Notes: a model not told the origin generated them from the letters alone. Shown: positions 46,838-56,606, counted from the first letter of the stretch. The stretch is 64,000 nucleotides of DNA from JBBPZA01 sp963728925 (GCA_963728925.1 CAVSMB010000022.1:56570-120569); one strand, 5' to 3'. Numbers and translations: made by a program.

Positions 46838-47909
46838 ATGTCCCCTCCCGCCGCCGCCTCCTCGTCCCGGTCCTCCTCTTCGCTCTCCTCGTGGTCGCGC
46901 CCGCCTCCGCCACCGCGGCCGGCTGCGATCCGCTCGACACGCGCGCGTGCCTGCTGCCCTACCCGAACGACTGGTTCACTACGGTCGACCGCCGCACGGA
47001 CACCGGGCGCCGGCTCGCGCTGCGGCGCTCCGACACGCCGGCCAACGCCCAGGGCGTGCACATCGACCCGGCCGAGCTGAACCGCAACGACGGCTTCAGC
47101 CCGGGCCAGGTGATCATGACGCGCGTCCCGGGGCTCGACCTCAAGCGCTCCAAGGCGGTGTCGGTCGCGGACCTCGGGCGCTACGCCGCGCGCCGCGCGC
47201 CGATCGTGCTCCTCGACGCCCGCACGCGCGAGCGCCAGCCGATCTGGGCCGAGCTCGACGAGCAGGCGAGCGGCGACGAGGTGACGCTCCTGATCCATCC
47301 CGCGCGCAACCTCCGGGACGGACAGCGCTACATCGTCGCGCTTCGCAACCTGTCCGACTCGGCCGGTCGCAGGCTGCGCCCGGGCGCAGCGTTCCGCGCG
47401 ATTCGCGACGGCCGGGCGGCCACCGGCCCGCTCGCCGCTCGCGCGCGGCAGCTCGAACCGTCGCTGCGCACGCTCGACGCGGCCGGGATCAGGCGTTCCT
47501 CGCTCGACCTCGCGTGGGACTTCACGGTCGCGAGCACGCGCAACCTCACCGGACGCATGCTCGCGATCCGCGACGACGCATTCGCCCAGCTCGGCGACCG
47601 CGACCTCGCGGACCTGAAGGTGCGGGGCCGCCCGCCCGCCTTCACCATCGACGCGGTGCAGTCGCTCGCGCCCTGCGGCGACGACGGCTGCCAGGAGGGC
47701 GAGGACGACCGCCTCGCGCGCATCGTCGACGGCACGCTCACCGTGCCGTGCTACCTGAACAAGCTGGGCTGCCCGCCGGGCGCGACCCCCACGAGGATCC
47801 GCGCGCCACGCCGGCCAATCGCCTCCAGAAGTCGCGCTTCCTCGCCCCGGGCGGCATGGTGAGCGACGTGTGCGGCGGCGCGCCGTGCAGGGCGATCCAG
47901 ACCGACTGA
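46838..47909 (+). pseudogene. Exported protein with two single-base frameshifts, probably C-terminally short
   Basis: The main frame (about 46849-47785) encodes CDPLDTRACLLPYPNDWFTT, GVHIDPAELNRNDGFSPGQ, IVLLDARTRERQPIWAELDE, LAWDFTVAST and VPCYLNKLGC. The ATG at 46838 is one frame off: one more C in the CCCC run at 46842-46845 would join it to a proper signal peptide (RRRLLVPVLLFALLVVAPASA). A second missing C in the CCCCC run at 47786-47790 would connect to the end ATPANRLQKSRFLAPGGMV, stop 47909. I recall relatives of this family as longer, with a hydrolase-like C-terminal half, so a real truncation may also be present. Function unknown. Confidence 0.6.
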
Positions 47910-47970
47910 CCAGCGCCGGCGGCCGGCCCGGCCGACGACCGATCTCCGGCCCGCTTACTACGCTCGAGAG

Positions 47971-49245
47971 GTGATCGAGCGCTATACCCGGCCCGAGCTC
48001 GGAGAGCTGTGGACCGACCATGCCCGCATGGAGGCCTGGCGGCAGGTGGAGGTCGCCGCCGCCGAGGAGCTCGACGGCCCCACGCCCGAGGAGCTCGAGG
48101 CGATCCGCGGCGCGAGCTTCACCGTCGAGGCGGTGCAGGAGCGCGAGCGGGTCACCGACCACGACGTCGCCGCCTTCGTCGACGTGCTGGCCGCCTCGGC
48201 GGGCCCGGGTGGCCGCTGGATCCACTTCGGGCTGACCTCCTCCGACGTCCTGGACACGGCGCTGGCGCTGCAGCTCCGCGGGTCCGGCGAGGTCGTGCTG
48301 GCGGGCGCCCGCGAGCTCGTCGCCGCGCTCGCCGCCCGCGCGCGCGAGCACGTGGACACCGTCGCCGTCGGGCGCACGCACGGGGTCCACGCCGAGCCGA
48401 CGACCTTCGGCATCAAGCTCGCGGGCTTCGCCTTCGAGGCGCACCGCAACCTCGGGCGCCTCGAGCGGGCCTTCGAGCAGGTCGCCGTCGGCGCGATCTC
48501 GGGCGCGGTGGGAACCTACGCCGCCCACGGGCCCGACTACGAGCGCCGGGTGCTCGAGCGGCTCGGGCTGGCGGCCGAGCCCGTCTCCACCCAGGTCGTC
48601 GCCCGCGACCGCCACGCCGAGCTGCTGTCGGCCATCGCGCTGGCCGGCGCCGGCCTCGAGCGCCTGGCCACCGAGCTGCGCCTGCTCCAGCGCACCGAGG
48701 TCCGCGAGGTCGAGGAGCCCTTCCGGGCCGGTCAGAAGGGCTCGAGCGCGATGCCCCACAAGCGCAACCCGATCACCGCCGAGCGCATCACCGGCCTGGC
48801 CCGCGTGCTGCGCGCCGACGCGCAGGCGGGGTTGGAGGACGTCGCCCTCTGGCACGAGCGCGACATCTCGCACTCGAGTGTCGAGCGCATCGTGCTCCCC
48901 GACGCGACGATCCTCCTCGACTACCTCCAGGACCGGGCGCTGGGGCTCGTGCGCGGCATGACCGTCAACGAAGACCGCATGCGGGCCAACCTCGACCTCA
49001 CCTCCGGCGCGCTGTTCTCCCAGCGCGCCCTGCTCGCCCTCGTGGAGCGCGGCATGGCCCGCGACGAGGCCTACCGGATCGTCCAGGCGGCGGCCCAGCG
49101 CGCGTGGGCCGAGGGGACGCCACTGCGCGAGCTGCTCGAGGCCGAGCCCGCCGCGCAGGGCCTCGACCTCGACGCGATCTTCGACGAGGGCCACTTCACG
49201 CGCCACGCGGCCGAGATCGTCGGGCGCCTCGACGCGATCGTCTGA
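47971..49245 (+). CDS. purB: Adenylosuccinate lyase
   Basis: PurB cleaves SAICAR to AICAR and adenylosuccinate to AMP. The 424-residue fumarase/aspartase-superfamily enzyme has RYTRPELGELWTDHARME, WIHFGLTSSDVLDTALALQL, GRTHGVHAEPTTFG and the catalytic Ser loop GSSAMPHKRNPI. GTG start at 47971, about 61 bases after the decayed exported-protein gene. Typical length (430-450) is nearly matched. Confidence 0.96.
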   Translation: MIERYTRPELGELWTDHARMEAWRQVEVAAAEELDGPTPEELEAIRGASFTVEAVQERERVTDHDVAAFVDVLAASAGPGGRWIHFGLTSSDVLDTALALQLRGSGEVVLAGARELVAALAARAREHVDTVAVGRTHGVHAEPTTFGIKLAGFAFEAHRNLGRLERAFEQVAVGAISGAVGTYAAHGPDYERRVLERLGLAAEPVSTQVVARDRHAELLSAIALAGAGLERLATELRLLQRTEVREVEEPFRAGQKGSSAMPHKRNPITAERITGLARVLRADAQAGLEDVALWHERDISHSSVERIVLPDATILLDYLQDRALGLVRGMTVNEDRMRANLDLTSGALFSQRALLALVERGMARDEAYRIVQAAAQRAWAEGTPLRELLEAEPAAQGLDLDAIFDEGHFTRHAAEIVGRLDAIV

Positions 49246-49333
49246 GGGCGGGGGGCCTACCCGCCCGCTTCGACCCAATCGGCTGAGGTCCGCCGCCCCT
49301 TGCCCGTCCGCCGGCGCGGCCAGACTGCTTCCG

Positions 49334-49552
49334 ATGGACGAGGATCCCACCTCGCGGCTGGCCGGCGCCGCCGCTCGCCTGAAGGCCGCCGCTCCGCCCG
49401 CGCCCGACGGGGAGCTCGCGGTCCTCGAGGGCCTCGCCCACGCGCGTCTCGAGGTCCGCCGCGCGCGGGCGCGGATCGCCGAGCTCGAGGCCCGGCTCGG
49501 CGCCGCCCGCGGACCGGACGCCGGGCCCGGCGGCCGCCGTTCCCTGCGCTAG
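49334..49552 (+). CDS. Possible small coiled-coil protein between purB and purC
   Basis: This is a 72-residue reading frame with a helical centre (AVLEGLAHARLEVRRARARIAELEARLGAA) and low-complexity ends. No Shine-Dalgarno is clear and no family is recognised. It fills the gap between purB and purC on their strand, and the third-codon G/C bias looks coding, but in DNA this GC-rich many non-coding frames stay open. Confidence 0.42.
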   Translation: MDEDPTSRLAGAAARLKAAAPPAPDGELAVLEGLAHARLEVRRARARIAELEARLGAARGPDAGPGGRRSLR

Positions 49553-49562
49553 CATCGCTCCA

Positions 49563-50444
49563 GTGACGACGGTCGCCGACCTCCCCCTCCTCTCCTCGGG
49601 GAAGGTCCGCGAGATGTACGACCTGGGGGACGAGATCCTCATGGTCGCCTCCGACCGCGTCTCGACCTACGACGTCGTCCACCCGACGCCGATCCCCGAC
49701 AAGGGCAAGGTCCTCACCGGGCTGTCGCACTTCTGGTTCGAGCGCACCGGCCACATCGTCCCCAATCACCTCGTGTCGGCCACCGAAGGGGTTCCCGACG
49801 AAGTTCGCGCCCGCGCGCTGGCGGTGCGGAAGCTCGAGATGGTCGAGGTCGAGTGCGTCGTTCGCGGCTACATCACCGGGTCGGGCTGGAAGGACTACCA
49901 GGCCACCGGCGAGGTCTGCGGGATCGCGCTGCCCGAGGGGCTGCGCGAGTCCGAGCGGCTGCCGGCCCCGATCTTCACGCCGGCGACCAAGGCGGCCCTC
50001 GGCGATCACGACGAGAACGTGTCCTTCGAGCGCGCCGTCGAGATCACCGGCGACCGCGCGCTCCTAGAGGAGCTGCGGCGCCTGTCCCTGGCCCTCTACT
50101 GCTTCGCCCTCGAGCACGCGCTGGCCAACGGGATCATCCTCGCCGACACCAAGTTCGAGTTCGGCCGCGACGCCGGCGGGCGCCTGACCCTCGCCGACGA
50201 GGCGTTCACGCCCGACTCCTCGCGCTTCTGGCCGGCCGACGACTACGAGCCCGGCCGTTCCCAGCGCAGCTTCGACAAGCAGTACGTTCGCGATTGGGCC
50301 ACGGGGACGGGCTGGGACAAGTCGCCGCCCGCGCCCCCGATTCCCGACGACGTCGTCGCGCGCACGCGCGAAACCTACCTCGAGGCGTACGAGCGCATCG
50401 CCGGCGAGCCCTTCGACGCGTGGCTCGCGCGCGTCGCCCCATGA
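49563..50444 (+). CDS. purC: SAICAR synthase
   Basis: PurC joins CAIR and aspartate with ATP. The 293-residue enzyme has LLSSGKVREMYDLGDEILMVASDRVSTYDV, PNHLVSATE, EVECVVRGYITGSGWKDYQ, FTPATKAALGDHDENVSFE, ILADTKFEFGRD and DEAFTPDSSRFWPADDYEPG, with a C-terminal end of the eukaryote/actinobacterial long type. GTG start at 49563; the stop overlaps the purS start (ATGA). Confidence 0.96.
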   Translation: MTTVADLPLLSSGKVREMYDLGDEILMVASDRVSTYDVVHPTPIPDKGKVLTGLSHFWFERTGHIVPNHLVSATEGVPDEVRARALAVRKLEMVEVECVVRGYITGSGWKDYQATGEVCGIALPEGLRESERLPAPIFTPATKAALGDHDENVSFERAVEITGDRALLEELRRLSLALYCFALEHALANGIILADTKFEFGRDAGGRLTLADEAFTPDSSRFWPADDYEPGRSQRSFDKQYVRDWATGTGWDKSPPAPPIPDDVVARTRETYLEAYERIAGEPFDAWLARVAP

Positions 50445-50737
50445 GGGCGCGGGTCCTCGTCCGTCCCAAGGCGGGCATCCTCGATCCCCAGGGCCAGGCC
50501 GTCGAGCGCGCCCTTCCCGCGCTTGGGTTCGGCGGGGTGAGCGCGGTGCACGTCGGGCGCCTGATCGAGCTCGACGTCGAGGACCCGGCCCAGCTGCCCG
50601 CCATGTGCGAGCGCCTGCTCGCCAACCCGCTGATCGAGGACTACGAGATCCAGGAGCTCGCCGCCGACGCGACCTCCGGGCCGGTGAAGGGCGCCGCAAA
50701 CGCGATCTCCGGGCAGGCGGCCGGGCCCGGCCCGTGA
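50441..50737 (+). CDS. purS: FGAM synthase subunit PurS
   Basis: PurS is the small subunit that brings PurQ and PurL together. The 98-residue protein has ARVLVRPKAGILDPQGQAVERALPALGF and GRLIELDVED, then a C-terminal tail of about 20 extra residues (SGPVKGAANAISGQAAGPGP) beyond the family's usual 80. The GTG start of purQ overlaps its stop. Confidence 0.94.
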   Translation: MRARVLVRPKAGILDPQGQAVERALPALGFGGVSAVHVGRLIELDVEDPAQLPAMCERLLANPLIEDYEIQELAADATSGPVKGAANAISGQAAGPGP

Positions 50738-51381
50738 TCGGCGTCCTGCGCTTCCCCGGCTCCTGCGACGAGGTGGACGCTCTCGAGGCCGCCTCGCTCG
50801 TCGACGACGCAAGGCTCCTGTGGCACCGCGACCGGGACCTTGGTGGGGTCGACGCCGTCGTCGTCCCCGGCGGCTTCTCCTACGGCGACTACCTGCGCGT
50901 CGGGGCGATCGCGCGCTTCTCGCCGATCATGGGCGCGGTGGCGGCGTTCGCGGGCAACGGCGGCCCGGTGCTCGGTATCTGCAACGGCTTCCAGGTGCTG
51001 TGCGAAGCCGGTCTGCTCCCCGGCGCGCTGCTCCCCAACACCGGGCTGCGGTTCGTATGCCGGCAGGTCGGCGTCGAGGTCGTCGACGCCGACACCGCGT
51101 TCACTCGCACGTGCGAGCCCGGCGAGCGCCTGAGCATTCCCGTCAAGCACACCACCGGCTGCTGGTTCGCCCCGCCCGAGCAGCTCGACGGCGTCCGGAT
51201 CGTCCTGCGCTACGCCGCGGGCGAGAACCCCAACGGCTCGCTGCGCGACGTGGCCGGCGTGGCCAACGAGGGCGGCAACGTCGTCGGGCTCATGCCCCAC
51301 CCCGAGCACGCCGTCGACGCGCTCGAGGGCTCCAGCGACGGCCTCAAGCTCTTCCAGTCGATGGCCCGTGTCGCGGTCTGA
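50734..51381 (+). CDS. purQ: FGAM synthase glutaminase subunit PurQ
   Basis: This class I glutamine amidotransferase of 215 residues frees ammonia for PurL. Catalytic Cys lies in VLGICNGFQVLCEAGLLPG, and His/Glu in GLMPHPEHAVD. VVVPGGFSYGDYLRVGAIARFSPIM is the PurQ-specific stretch. The GTG start overlaps purS; its end overlaps purL by 14 bases. Confidence 0.96.
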   Translation: MIGVLRFPGSCDEVDALEAASLVDDARLLWHRDRDLGGVDAVVVPGGFSYGDYLRVGAIARFSPIMGAVAAFAGNGGPVLGICNGFQVLCEAGLLPGALLPNTGLRFVCRQVGVEVVDADTAFTRTCEPGERLSIPVKHTTGCWFAPPEQLDGVRIVLRYAAGENPNGSLRDVAGVANEGGNVVGLMPHPEHAVDALEGSSDGLKLFQSMARVAV

Positions 51382-53590
51382 GCTCGCTGAGGCCTGTCCG
51401 TGGCGTGAGCTCGGGCTGACCGACGCCGAGTACGAGGCGATCGTGGCGCAGCTCGGGCGCGAGCCCAACGGCGTCGAGCTCGCGATGTTCTCGCTGCTGT
51501 GGTCAGAGCACTGCGGCTACAAGCACTCGCGCAAGCTGCTGCGCACGCTGCCCACCGAGGGGCCGCGGGTCGTCATGGGCCCGGGGGAGAACGCCGGGGC
51601 GGTGGACGCAGGCCACGACCGCGTCGTCGCCTTCAAGGTCGAGTCCCACAACCACCCCAGCGCGGTCGAGCCCTTCCAGGGCGCGGCCACCGGAGTCGGC
51701 GGCATCCTGCGAGATGTCTTCGCGATCGGCGCGCGGCCCATCGCCGTCCTGGACTCGCTGCGCTTCGGCGAGCCCTCCTCCGAGCGCTCGCGCTACCTGC
51801 TCGACCGCGCCGTGGGCGGCATCGGCCACTACGGCAACTCCATCGGCGTGCCGACGGTCGGCGGCGAGGTGGCCTTCGAGGGCCCCTACGAGCACAACTG
51901 CCTGGTCAACGCCATGTGCGTGGGGCTCGCCGACGCCGGCTCGCTGATCCGCTCGGCCGCCGCCGGGCCGGGGAACCTGCTCGTCCTCCTGGGCGCGGCC
52001 ACCGGGCGCGACGGCATCGGTGGCGCTTCGGTCCTGGCCTCGGCCGAGCTCGAGGAGGGCGACGAGGCCAAGCGCCCGTCGGTGCAGATCGGCGACCCGT
52101 TCGAGGAGAAGAAGCTGCTCGAGTGCTGCCTCGAGCTGCTCGACGCAGACCTGCTCGCCTCGCTCCAGGACCTCGGCGCCGCGGGCCTGACCTCCGCCGC
52201 CGCCGAGATGGCGAGCAACGGCGAGCTCGGCGTCGAGGTCGACGTCGCCCTCGTGCCGCTGCGCGAGGCGTACATGGAGCCCTTCGAGGTGATGGTCTCC
52301 GAATCCCAGGAGCGCATGCTCGCGGTCGTCGCGCCCGAGCGGCTGGCCGAGGCGCTCGCCGTCGCCGAGCGCTGGGAGGTGCGCGCGACGGCGATCGGTC
52401 GCGTCCTCGAGGAGCCGGTCTTCCGGGTGCTCGCCGGCCCCGAGCTCGCGGGGGAGATGCCGATCCGCGCGCTCGTCGACGAGTGCCCGCTCTACGATCT
52501 CGAGCCCGACGCGGCCGCACGGCCGCGGTATCCCGTTCCCGCGCCGGTCCTGCGCTCCGACGCCCAGCCTTACGAACTCCTTCTGGCGCTGATGCGCTCG
52601 CCCGCGCTCGCCTCCCGTCGTCCGCTGTTCGAGCAGTACGACTGGCTCGTGCAGTCGCGCACCGTGCGGCGCCCCGCCGAGGCCGACGCGGCGGTCCTGC
52701 GCCTGGCCGGCGGCGGCGCGATCGCCGTCTCGATCGACGGCAACGGCCGGCGCGTCGCGGCCGATCCCGAGCGCGGCGCGGCGGAGGCCGTCTACGAGTG
52801 CGCCGCGAACCTCGCCGCGGTGGGTGCGGAGCCGCTCGGGCTCACCAACTGCCTGAACTTCGGCAACCCCGAGAAGCCGGGAATCGCCTGGCAGCTCGAG
52901 CGCGCCGTCGCCGGCCTCGGGGCCGCCTGCCGGGCGCTCGGCGTGCCGGTCGTCGGCGGCAACGTCTCGCTCTACAACGAGGGCCCCGACGGCCCGATCT
53001 ACCCGACGCCGGTCGTCGGCATGGTCGGCGAGCTGCCGGACCCGGCCGCCGCCGGCCAGCTCGGCTTCGCCCGCGAGGGCGACGCGGTGGCCCTGGTCGG
53101 CGCCGGTGAGCCGTCGCTCGCCGCCTCCGAGGTCGCCAAGCTGCGTGGCGAGGCGCTGCCCGACGCCCTGCCGGCGGTCGACGTCGAGGCGCTTCGCGAC
53201 ACGCTCACCGCGGTCCGTGACGCCGTCCGCTCCGGCGCGGTGACCGGCGCACACGACGTCGCCGAAGGCGGCCTCGGCGCCGCGATCGCCGAGTGCGCGA
53301 TCGCGAGCGGGATCGGCGCAGACGTCGATCTGTCGGACTCGCCGACCGCCGATCCCCGAGCCGCCGATTCTCCGCCGGCCGATCCCCTCACCGTGCTCTT
53401 CGGCGAAGGCCCCGGGCGCTTCGTGCTCTCGGGCGACGAGGCATCGCTGCGCTCGATCCCGGGCGCGACGGTGATCGGGACGGTCGGAGGCGACGACGTG
53501 CGCATCCGCGTCGGCGAGACGCTCGTCGACGTCGGAGTCGAGGAGCTGCGCAGCGCCAACGATGCGGGCCTGGCCCGCTGTTTCCAGTGA
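51368..53590 (+). CDS. purL: FGAM synthase large subunit PurL
   Basis: This 740-residue small-type PurL converts FGAR to FGAM with ATP and PurQ-derived ammonia. It has MFSLLWSEHCGYKHSRKLLRTLPT, MGPGENAGAVD, VESHNHPSAVEPFQGAATGVGGILRD, DLGAAGLTSAAAEMA, and a second half with LGLTNCLNFGNPEKP and GNVSLYNEG. GTG start at 51368 within the end of purQ. A variable loop near residue 660 is rich in Asp/Pro/Ala. Confidence 0.97.
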   Translation: MSRSELAEACPWRELGLTDAEYEAIVAQLGREPNGVELAMFSLLWSEHCGYKHSRKLLRTLPTEGPRVVMGPGENAGAVDAGHDRVVAFKVESHNHPSAVEPFQGAATGVGGILRDVFAIGARPIAVLDSLRFGEPSSERSRYLLDRAVGGIGHYGNSIGVPTVGGEVAFEGPYEHNCLVNAMCVGLADAGSLIRSAAAGPGNLLVLLGAATGRDGIGGASVLASAELEEGDEAKRPSVQIGDPFEEKKLLECCLELLDADLLASLQDLGAAGLTSAAAEMASNGELGVEVDVALVPLREAYMEPFEVMVSESQERMLAVVAPERLAEALAVAERWEVRATAIGRVLEEPVFRVLAGPELAGEMPIRALVDECPLYDLEPDAAARPRYPVPAPVLRSDAQPYELLLALMRSPALASRRPLFEQYDWLVQSRTVRRPAEADAAVLRLAGGGAIAVSIDGNGRRVAADPERGAAEAVYECAANLAAVGAEPLGLTNCLNFGNPEKPGIAWQLERAVAGLGAACRALGVPVVGGNVSLYNEGPDGPIYPTPVVGMVGELPDPAAAGQLGFAREGDAVALVGAGEPSLAASEVAKLRGEALPDALPAVDVEALRDTLTAVRDAVRSGAVTGAHDVAEGGLGAAIAECAIASGIGADVDLSDSPTADPRAADSPPADPLTVLFGEGPGRFVLSGDEASLRSIPGATVIGTVGGDDVRIRVGETLVDVGVEELRSANDAGLARCFQ

Positions 53591-53657
53591 TTTCTCGCGC
53601 AACGATCGGCCGGCGCGTTGCTACCCTGACACCGTCGGCCACGCGCCGGCCTCCTCT

Positions 53658-55091
53658 GTGACCGACCTCCTCGACACGCGCGACGGGCCGCGCGACGAGT
53701 GCGGCGTGTTCGGGATCCTCGCTCCCGAGCACGACGTCCCGCGGCTGGCGTACTTCGCCCTCTACGCCCTCCAGCATCGCGGCCAGGAATCGGCCGGGAT
53801 CGCCACGGCTCGCGACGGCCACATCATGACCCTCCGCGACCTCGGCCTGGTCAGCCAGGTCTTCGACGAGCAGAAGCTGCTCGCGCTCTCGGGCGAGATG
53901 GCGATCGGGCATGTGCGCTACTCGACGACGGGCTCGAGCAAGTGGGAGAACGCCCAGCCGGTGTGGCGCTCTGACCGCCGCGAGCTCGCCCTCGCCCACA
54001 ACGGCAACCTCATCAACGCCGTCGAGCTGCACGACGAGCTCGTCGAGAGCGGGGTGAGCTTTCGCTCGACCTCGGATTCGGAGATCATCGCCGCGCTGCT
54101 CTCGACCCACGAGGCCGACCGCATCGAGGACGCGATCGCCGACGTCATGCCCCGCCTGCACGGAGCCTTCTCGACGGTGGTCATGACGCGCGACGGGGTC
54201 CACGCCTTCCGCGACGGCCACGGGCTGCGCCCGCTCGCCCTCGGCGAGCTCGACGGCCGCTTCGCCGTGGCCTCGGAGTCGTGCGCCTTCGACATCATCG
54301 GCGCGCGCTTCATGCGCGAGGTGCAGCCCGGCGAGCTGGTCTCGATCAGCGAGCGCGGGCTGCGGACACGGATGGTCGTCGAGGGCGAGCGCCACGCCTT
54401 CTGCGTCTTCGAGCACATCTACTTCGCGCGCCCCGACTCGCGGCTCGGCGGCAACGTCCTGCAGGCCTCGCGCGGGCGGATGGGCGAGATCCTCGCCCGC
54501 GAGGCGCCCGCCCCCCGCGGGGACCTCGTGATCGCCGTCCCCGACTCCGGCAACGCCGCCGCCCGAGGCTTCGCACGCGCGAGCGGGCTGCCCCAGGACG
54601 ACGGCCTGATCAAGAACCGCTACGTCGCGCGGACCTTCATCCAGCCCGGCCAGGAGCTGCGCAAGCACGGCCTGCGGCTGAAGTTCAACCCGCTCCCCGA
54701 GATCGTGGGCGGCCGCCGGCTCGTGGTCGTGGACGACTCGATCGTCCGCGGCAACACGACGCGCCAGATCGTCTCGATGCTCCGCGATGCGGGAGCCGCC
54801 GAGGTCCACATGCGCGTCTCGGCCCCGCCGATCCGCCATCCGTGCCACTACGGGATCGACATGTCGACGCGCGAGGAGATGATCGCCCACGGCCGCACCG
54901 CCGATGAGGTGGCGCAGGAGCTGGGCTGCGATTCGCTCGCCTACCTCTCGCTCGACGGCGTGTACGAGGCGATCGGCGCGGGGCGCGAAACCCACTGCGA
55001 CGCCTGCTTCAGCGGCGAGTACCCGCTGGAGGGAAGCGGCGAGGCGAGCGGCAAGTTCGCGCTCGAGCCGCTGCCCGTGCTCCAGGCTTAG
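53658..55091 (+). CDS. purF: Amidophosphoribosyltransferase
   Basis: PurF makes phosphoribosylamine from PRPP and glutamine, the committed step. From GTG 53658 the protein has 477 residues with a 14-residue propeptide before the nucleophile Cys15 (DECGVFGI), so it matures by self-cleavage as in B. subtilis. Glutaminase: YALQHRGQESAGI, GHVRYSTTG. PRPP motif: RLVVVDDSIVRGNTTRQIV. Cysteines in FCVFEHIYF, RHPCHYGID and HCDACFSG are placed for the 4Fe-4S cluster. An ATG-like start at 53562 would add a non-conserved leader. Confidence 0.95.
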   Translation: MTDLLDTRDGPRDECGVFGILAPEHDVPRLAYFALYALQHRGQESAGIATARDGHIMTLRDLGLVSQVFDEQKLLALSGEMAIGHVRYSTTGSSKWENAQPVWRSDRRELALAHNGNLINAVELHDELVESGVSFRSTSDSEIIAALLSTHEADRIEDAIADVMPRLHGAFSTVVMTRDGVHAFRDGHGLRPLALGELDGRFAVASESCAFDIIGARFMREVQPGELVSISERGLRTRMVVEGERHAFCVFEHIYFARPDSRLGGNVLQASRGRMGEILAREAPAPRGDLVIAVPDSGNAAARGFARASGLPQDDGLIKNRYVARTFIQPGQELRKHGLRLKFNPLPEIVGGRRLVVVDDSIVRGNTTRQIVSMLRDAGAAEVHMRVSAPPIRHPCHYGIDMSTREEMIAHGRTADEVAQELGCDSLAYLSLDGVYEAIGAGRETHCDACFSGEYPLEGSGEASGKFALEPLPVLQA

Positions 55092-55230
55092 CCCGTCGGC
55101 TGAGTCAGGCCGGGACCAGCTCGAAGTCGGAGCTCGGCAACGCGCGGGAGAGTGCTGTGGCTCGTCGTGATCGTCCTGGCGGTAACTCCGGTCCCCTGAT
55201 AGACGTATTCGGCGGTAGGCGCGATCAGCG

Positions 55231-56157
55231 ATGGCTTCGACAAACCCCAACCACAGCCCGCTCTCGGTCCTCGACGGCGCGTTCGTCTGGCTCAATTCCG
55301 AGCCGCTCACGGCCGCGGGACTCCGCGGCCGTGTCGTGCTCGTCGACTTCTGGACGTACTCGTGCGTCAACTGGCTGCGCACGCTGCCCTACGTCCGGGC
55401 GTGGCACGAGCGGTATCGCGACCGCGGGCTCGTCGTCGTCGGCGTGCACGCCCCCGAGTTCGGCTTCGAGCACGACTTCGACAACGTGCGCCGCGCGGTG
55501 AGCGAACTCGACGTCGGCTACCCGGTCGTCATCGACAACGACTTCACCATCTGGCGGTCCTTCGAGAACCACTACTGGCCGGCCCTCTACCTCGTCGACG
55601 GCGACGGGCGTGTTCGGTTCCATCACTTCGGCGAGGAGGCCTACGAGGAGACCGAGCGGACCATCCAGCAGCTCCTGGGCGTGGACGAGGAGCTCGTCAG
55701 CGTCGACGCCGGCGGGCTCGCCCAGGCGGCCGACTGGGGTGCGCTGAGGTCCCCGGAGACCTACCTGGGCCATGCTCGCGGCGAGCGTCGCAATGACCGG
55801 CGAGCCGACGGGCTCGCGCTCAACCAGTGGGCGCTCGCCGGCGAGTGGTCGGTGGGCGAGGAGGCCGCCGTGCTCGACACGGCCGCCGGGTCGATCGCCT
55901 ACCGGTTCGAGAGCCGCGACCTCAACCTGGTGCTCGCGCCGCCGGCTTCCGGCGCGCCGGTCCGCTTCGCCGTGCTCCTCGACGGCCAGCCGCCCGGCGA
56001 TGCCCACGGGCTCGACGTCGACGAGTCCGGCGAAGGCACCCTCGCCGAGCCGCGGATGTACCAGCTCGTCCGCCAGCGAGGACCCATCCGCCAGCGGACC
56101 TTCGAGATCACGTTCGACGGCCCGGGCGTGCGCGCGTACGTGTTCACCTTCGGCTGA
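55231..56157 (+). CDS. Redoxin-domain protein (DipZ C-terminal type)
   Basis: This 308-residue protein has an N-terminal thioredoxin-like domain (about 10-150: GRVVLVDFWTYSCVNWLRTLPYVRAWHERY, VVVGVHAPEFGFEHDFDNV, YPVVIDNDFTIWRSFENHYWPALYLVD) and a C-terminal beta-sandwich domain (about 195-308) as in the exported part of DipZ. The redox site is Cys45-Val-Asn-Trp48, so the second Cys of CxxC is missing. No signal peptide or membrane helices are seen. It stands after purF but has its own 139-base leader. Confidence 0.82.
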   Translation: MASTNPNHSPLSVLDGAFVWLNSEPLTAAGLRGRVVLVDFWTYSCVNWLRTLPYVRAWHERYRDRGLVVVGVHAPEFGFEHDFDNVRRAVSELDVGYPVVIDNDFTIWRSFENHYWPALYLVDGDGRVRFHHFGEEAYEETERTIQQLLGVDEELVSVDAGGLAQAADWGALRSPETYLGHARGERRNDRRADGLALNQWALAGEWSVGEEAAVLDTAAGSIAYRFESRDLNLVLAPPASGAPVRFAVLLDGQPPGDAHGLDVDESGEGTLAEPRMYQLVRQRGPIRQRTFEITFDGPGVRAYVFTFG

Positions 56158-56242
56158 TTCGAGACGACCGGTCTAACCCCGCGCGCCCACCACTGCCGTA
56201 TGACGAGACGGAGCAGTCGGCGAGACGACTTCTGAAACGTTT

Positions 56243-56461
56243 CTAGCGCGTGCCGCGGGTGAGGCGTCGCGCCGCGTCGCGGTCGTGCGCGAGGTCGGAC
56301 TCGACGAAGGCGCCGGGAGCGCCGCCATGGATCTTGCCGTAGGAGCGCTGGTTGATGCCGCTCCCCCGCCGCGTGTACGTGGACACGATGAGGGCGACGA
56401 GGACGATGAGCAGGAAGGCCGCGAAGATCGCGTTGCCGCCCGACAAGGTGATGAAGGCCAT
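56243..56461 (-). CDS. Small membrane protein
   Basis: This is a 72-residue protein with one membrane helix (about residues 8-27, NAIFAAFLLIVLVALIVSTY) followed by a basic turn (TRRGSGINQRSYGKIHGG) and a charged tail. Start ATG 56461 has GGAG 5 bases upstream; longer in-frame starts to 56503 are possible. Function unknown. Confidence 0.65.
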   Translation of the reverse strand: MAFITLSGGNAIFAAFLLIVLVALIVSTYTRRGSGINQRSYGKIHGGAPGAFVESDLAHDRDAARRLTRGTR

Positions 56462-56606
56462 GCTCGCTCCGATTCCCAGGGGGACGTGAAGCCTCGCGCC
56501 CACGCGCCCGCCGAGGTGTGAGGTAGCGCACTGTCTCCCACGGGTTTCCGGAAAGACCGCGCAGGCCGCCGGTGACGGCCGCGTCCGGCGCTAGGGTGGC
56601 CCGGCG

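Noticed and set aside
46543..49350. A 935-residue minus-strand frame over purB
   Set aside because: It is antisense to purB and the exported-protein gene and has the Arg/Gly/Asp/Leu-rich composition of a complement frame; no motif.
51503..53602. A 699-residue minus-strand frame over purL
   Set aside because: Complement frame of a confidently identified gene.
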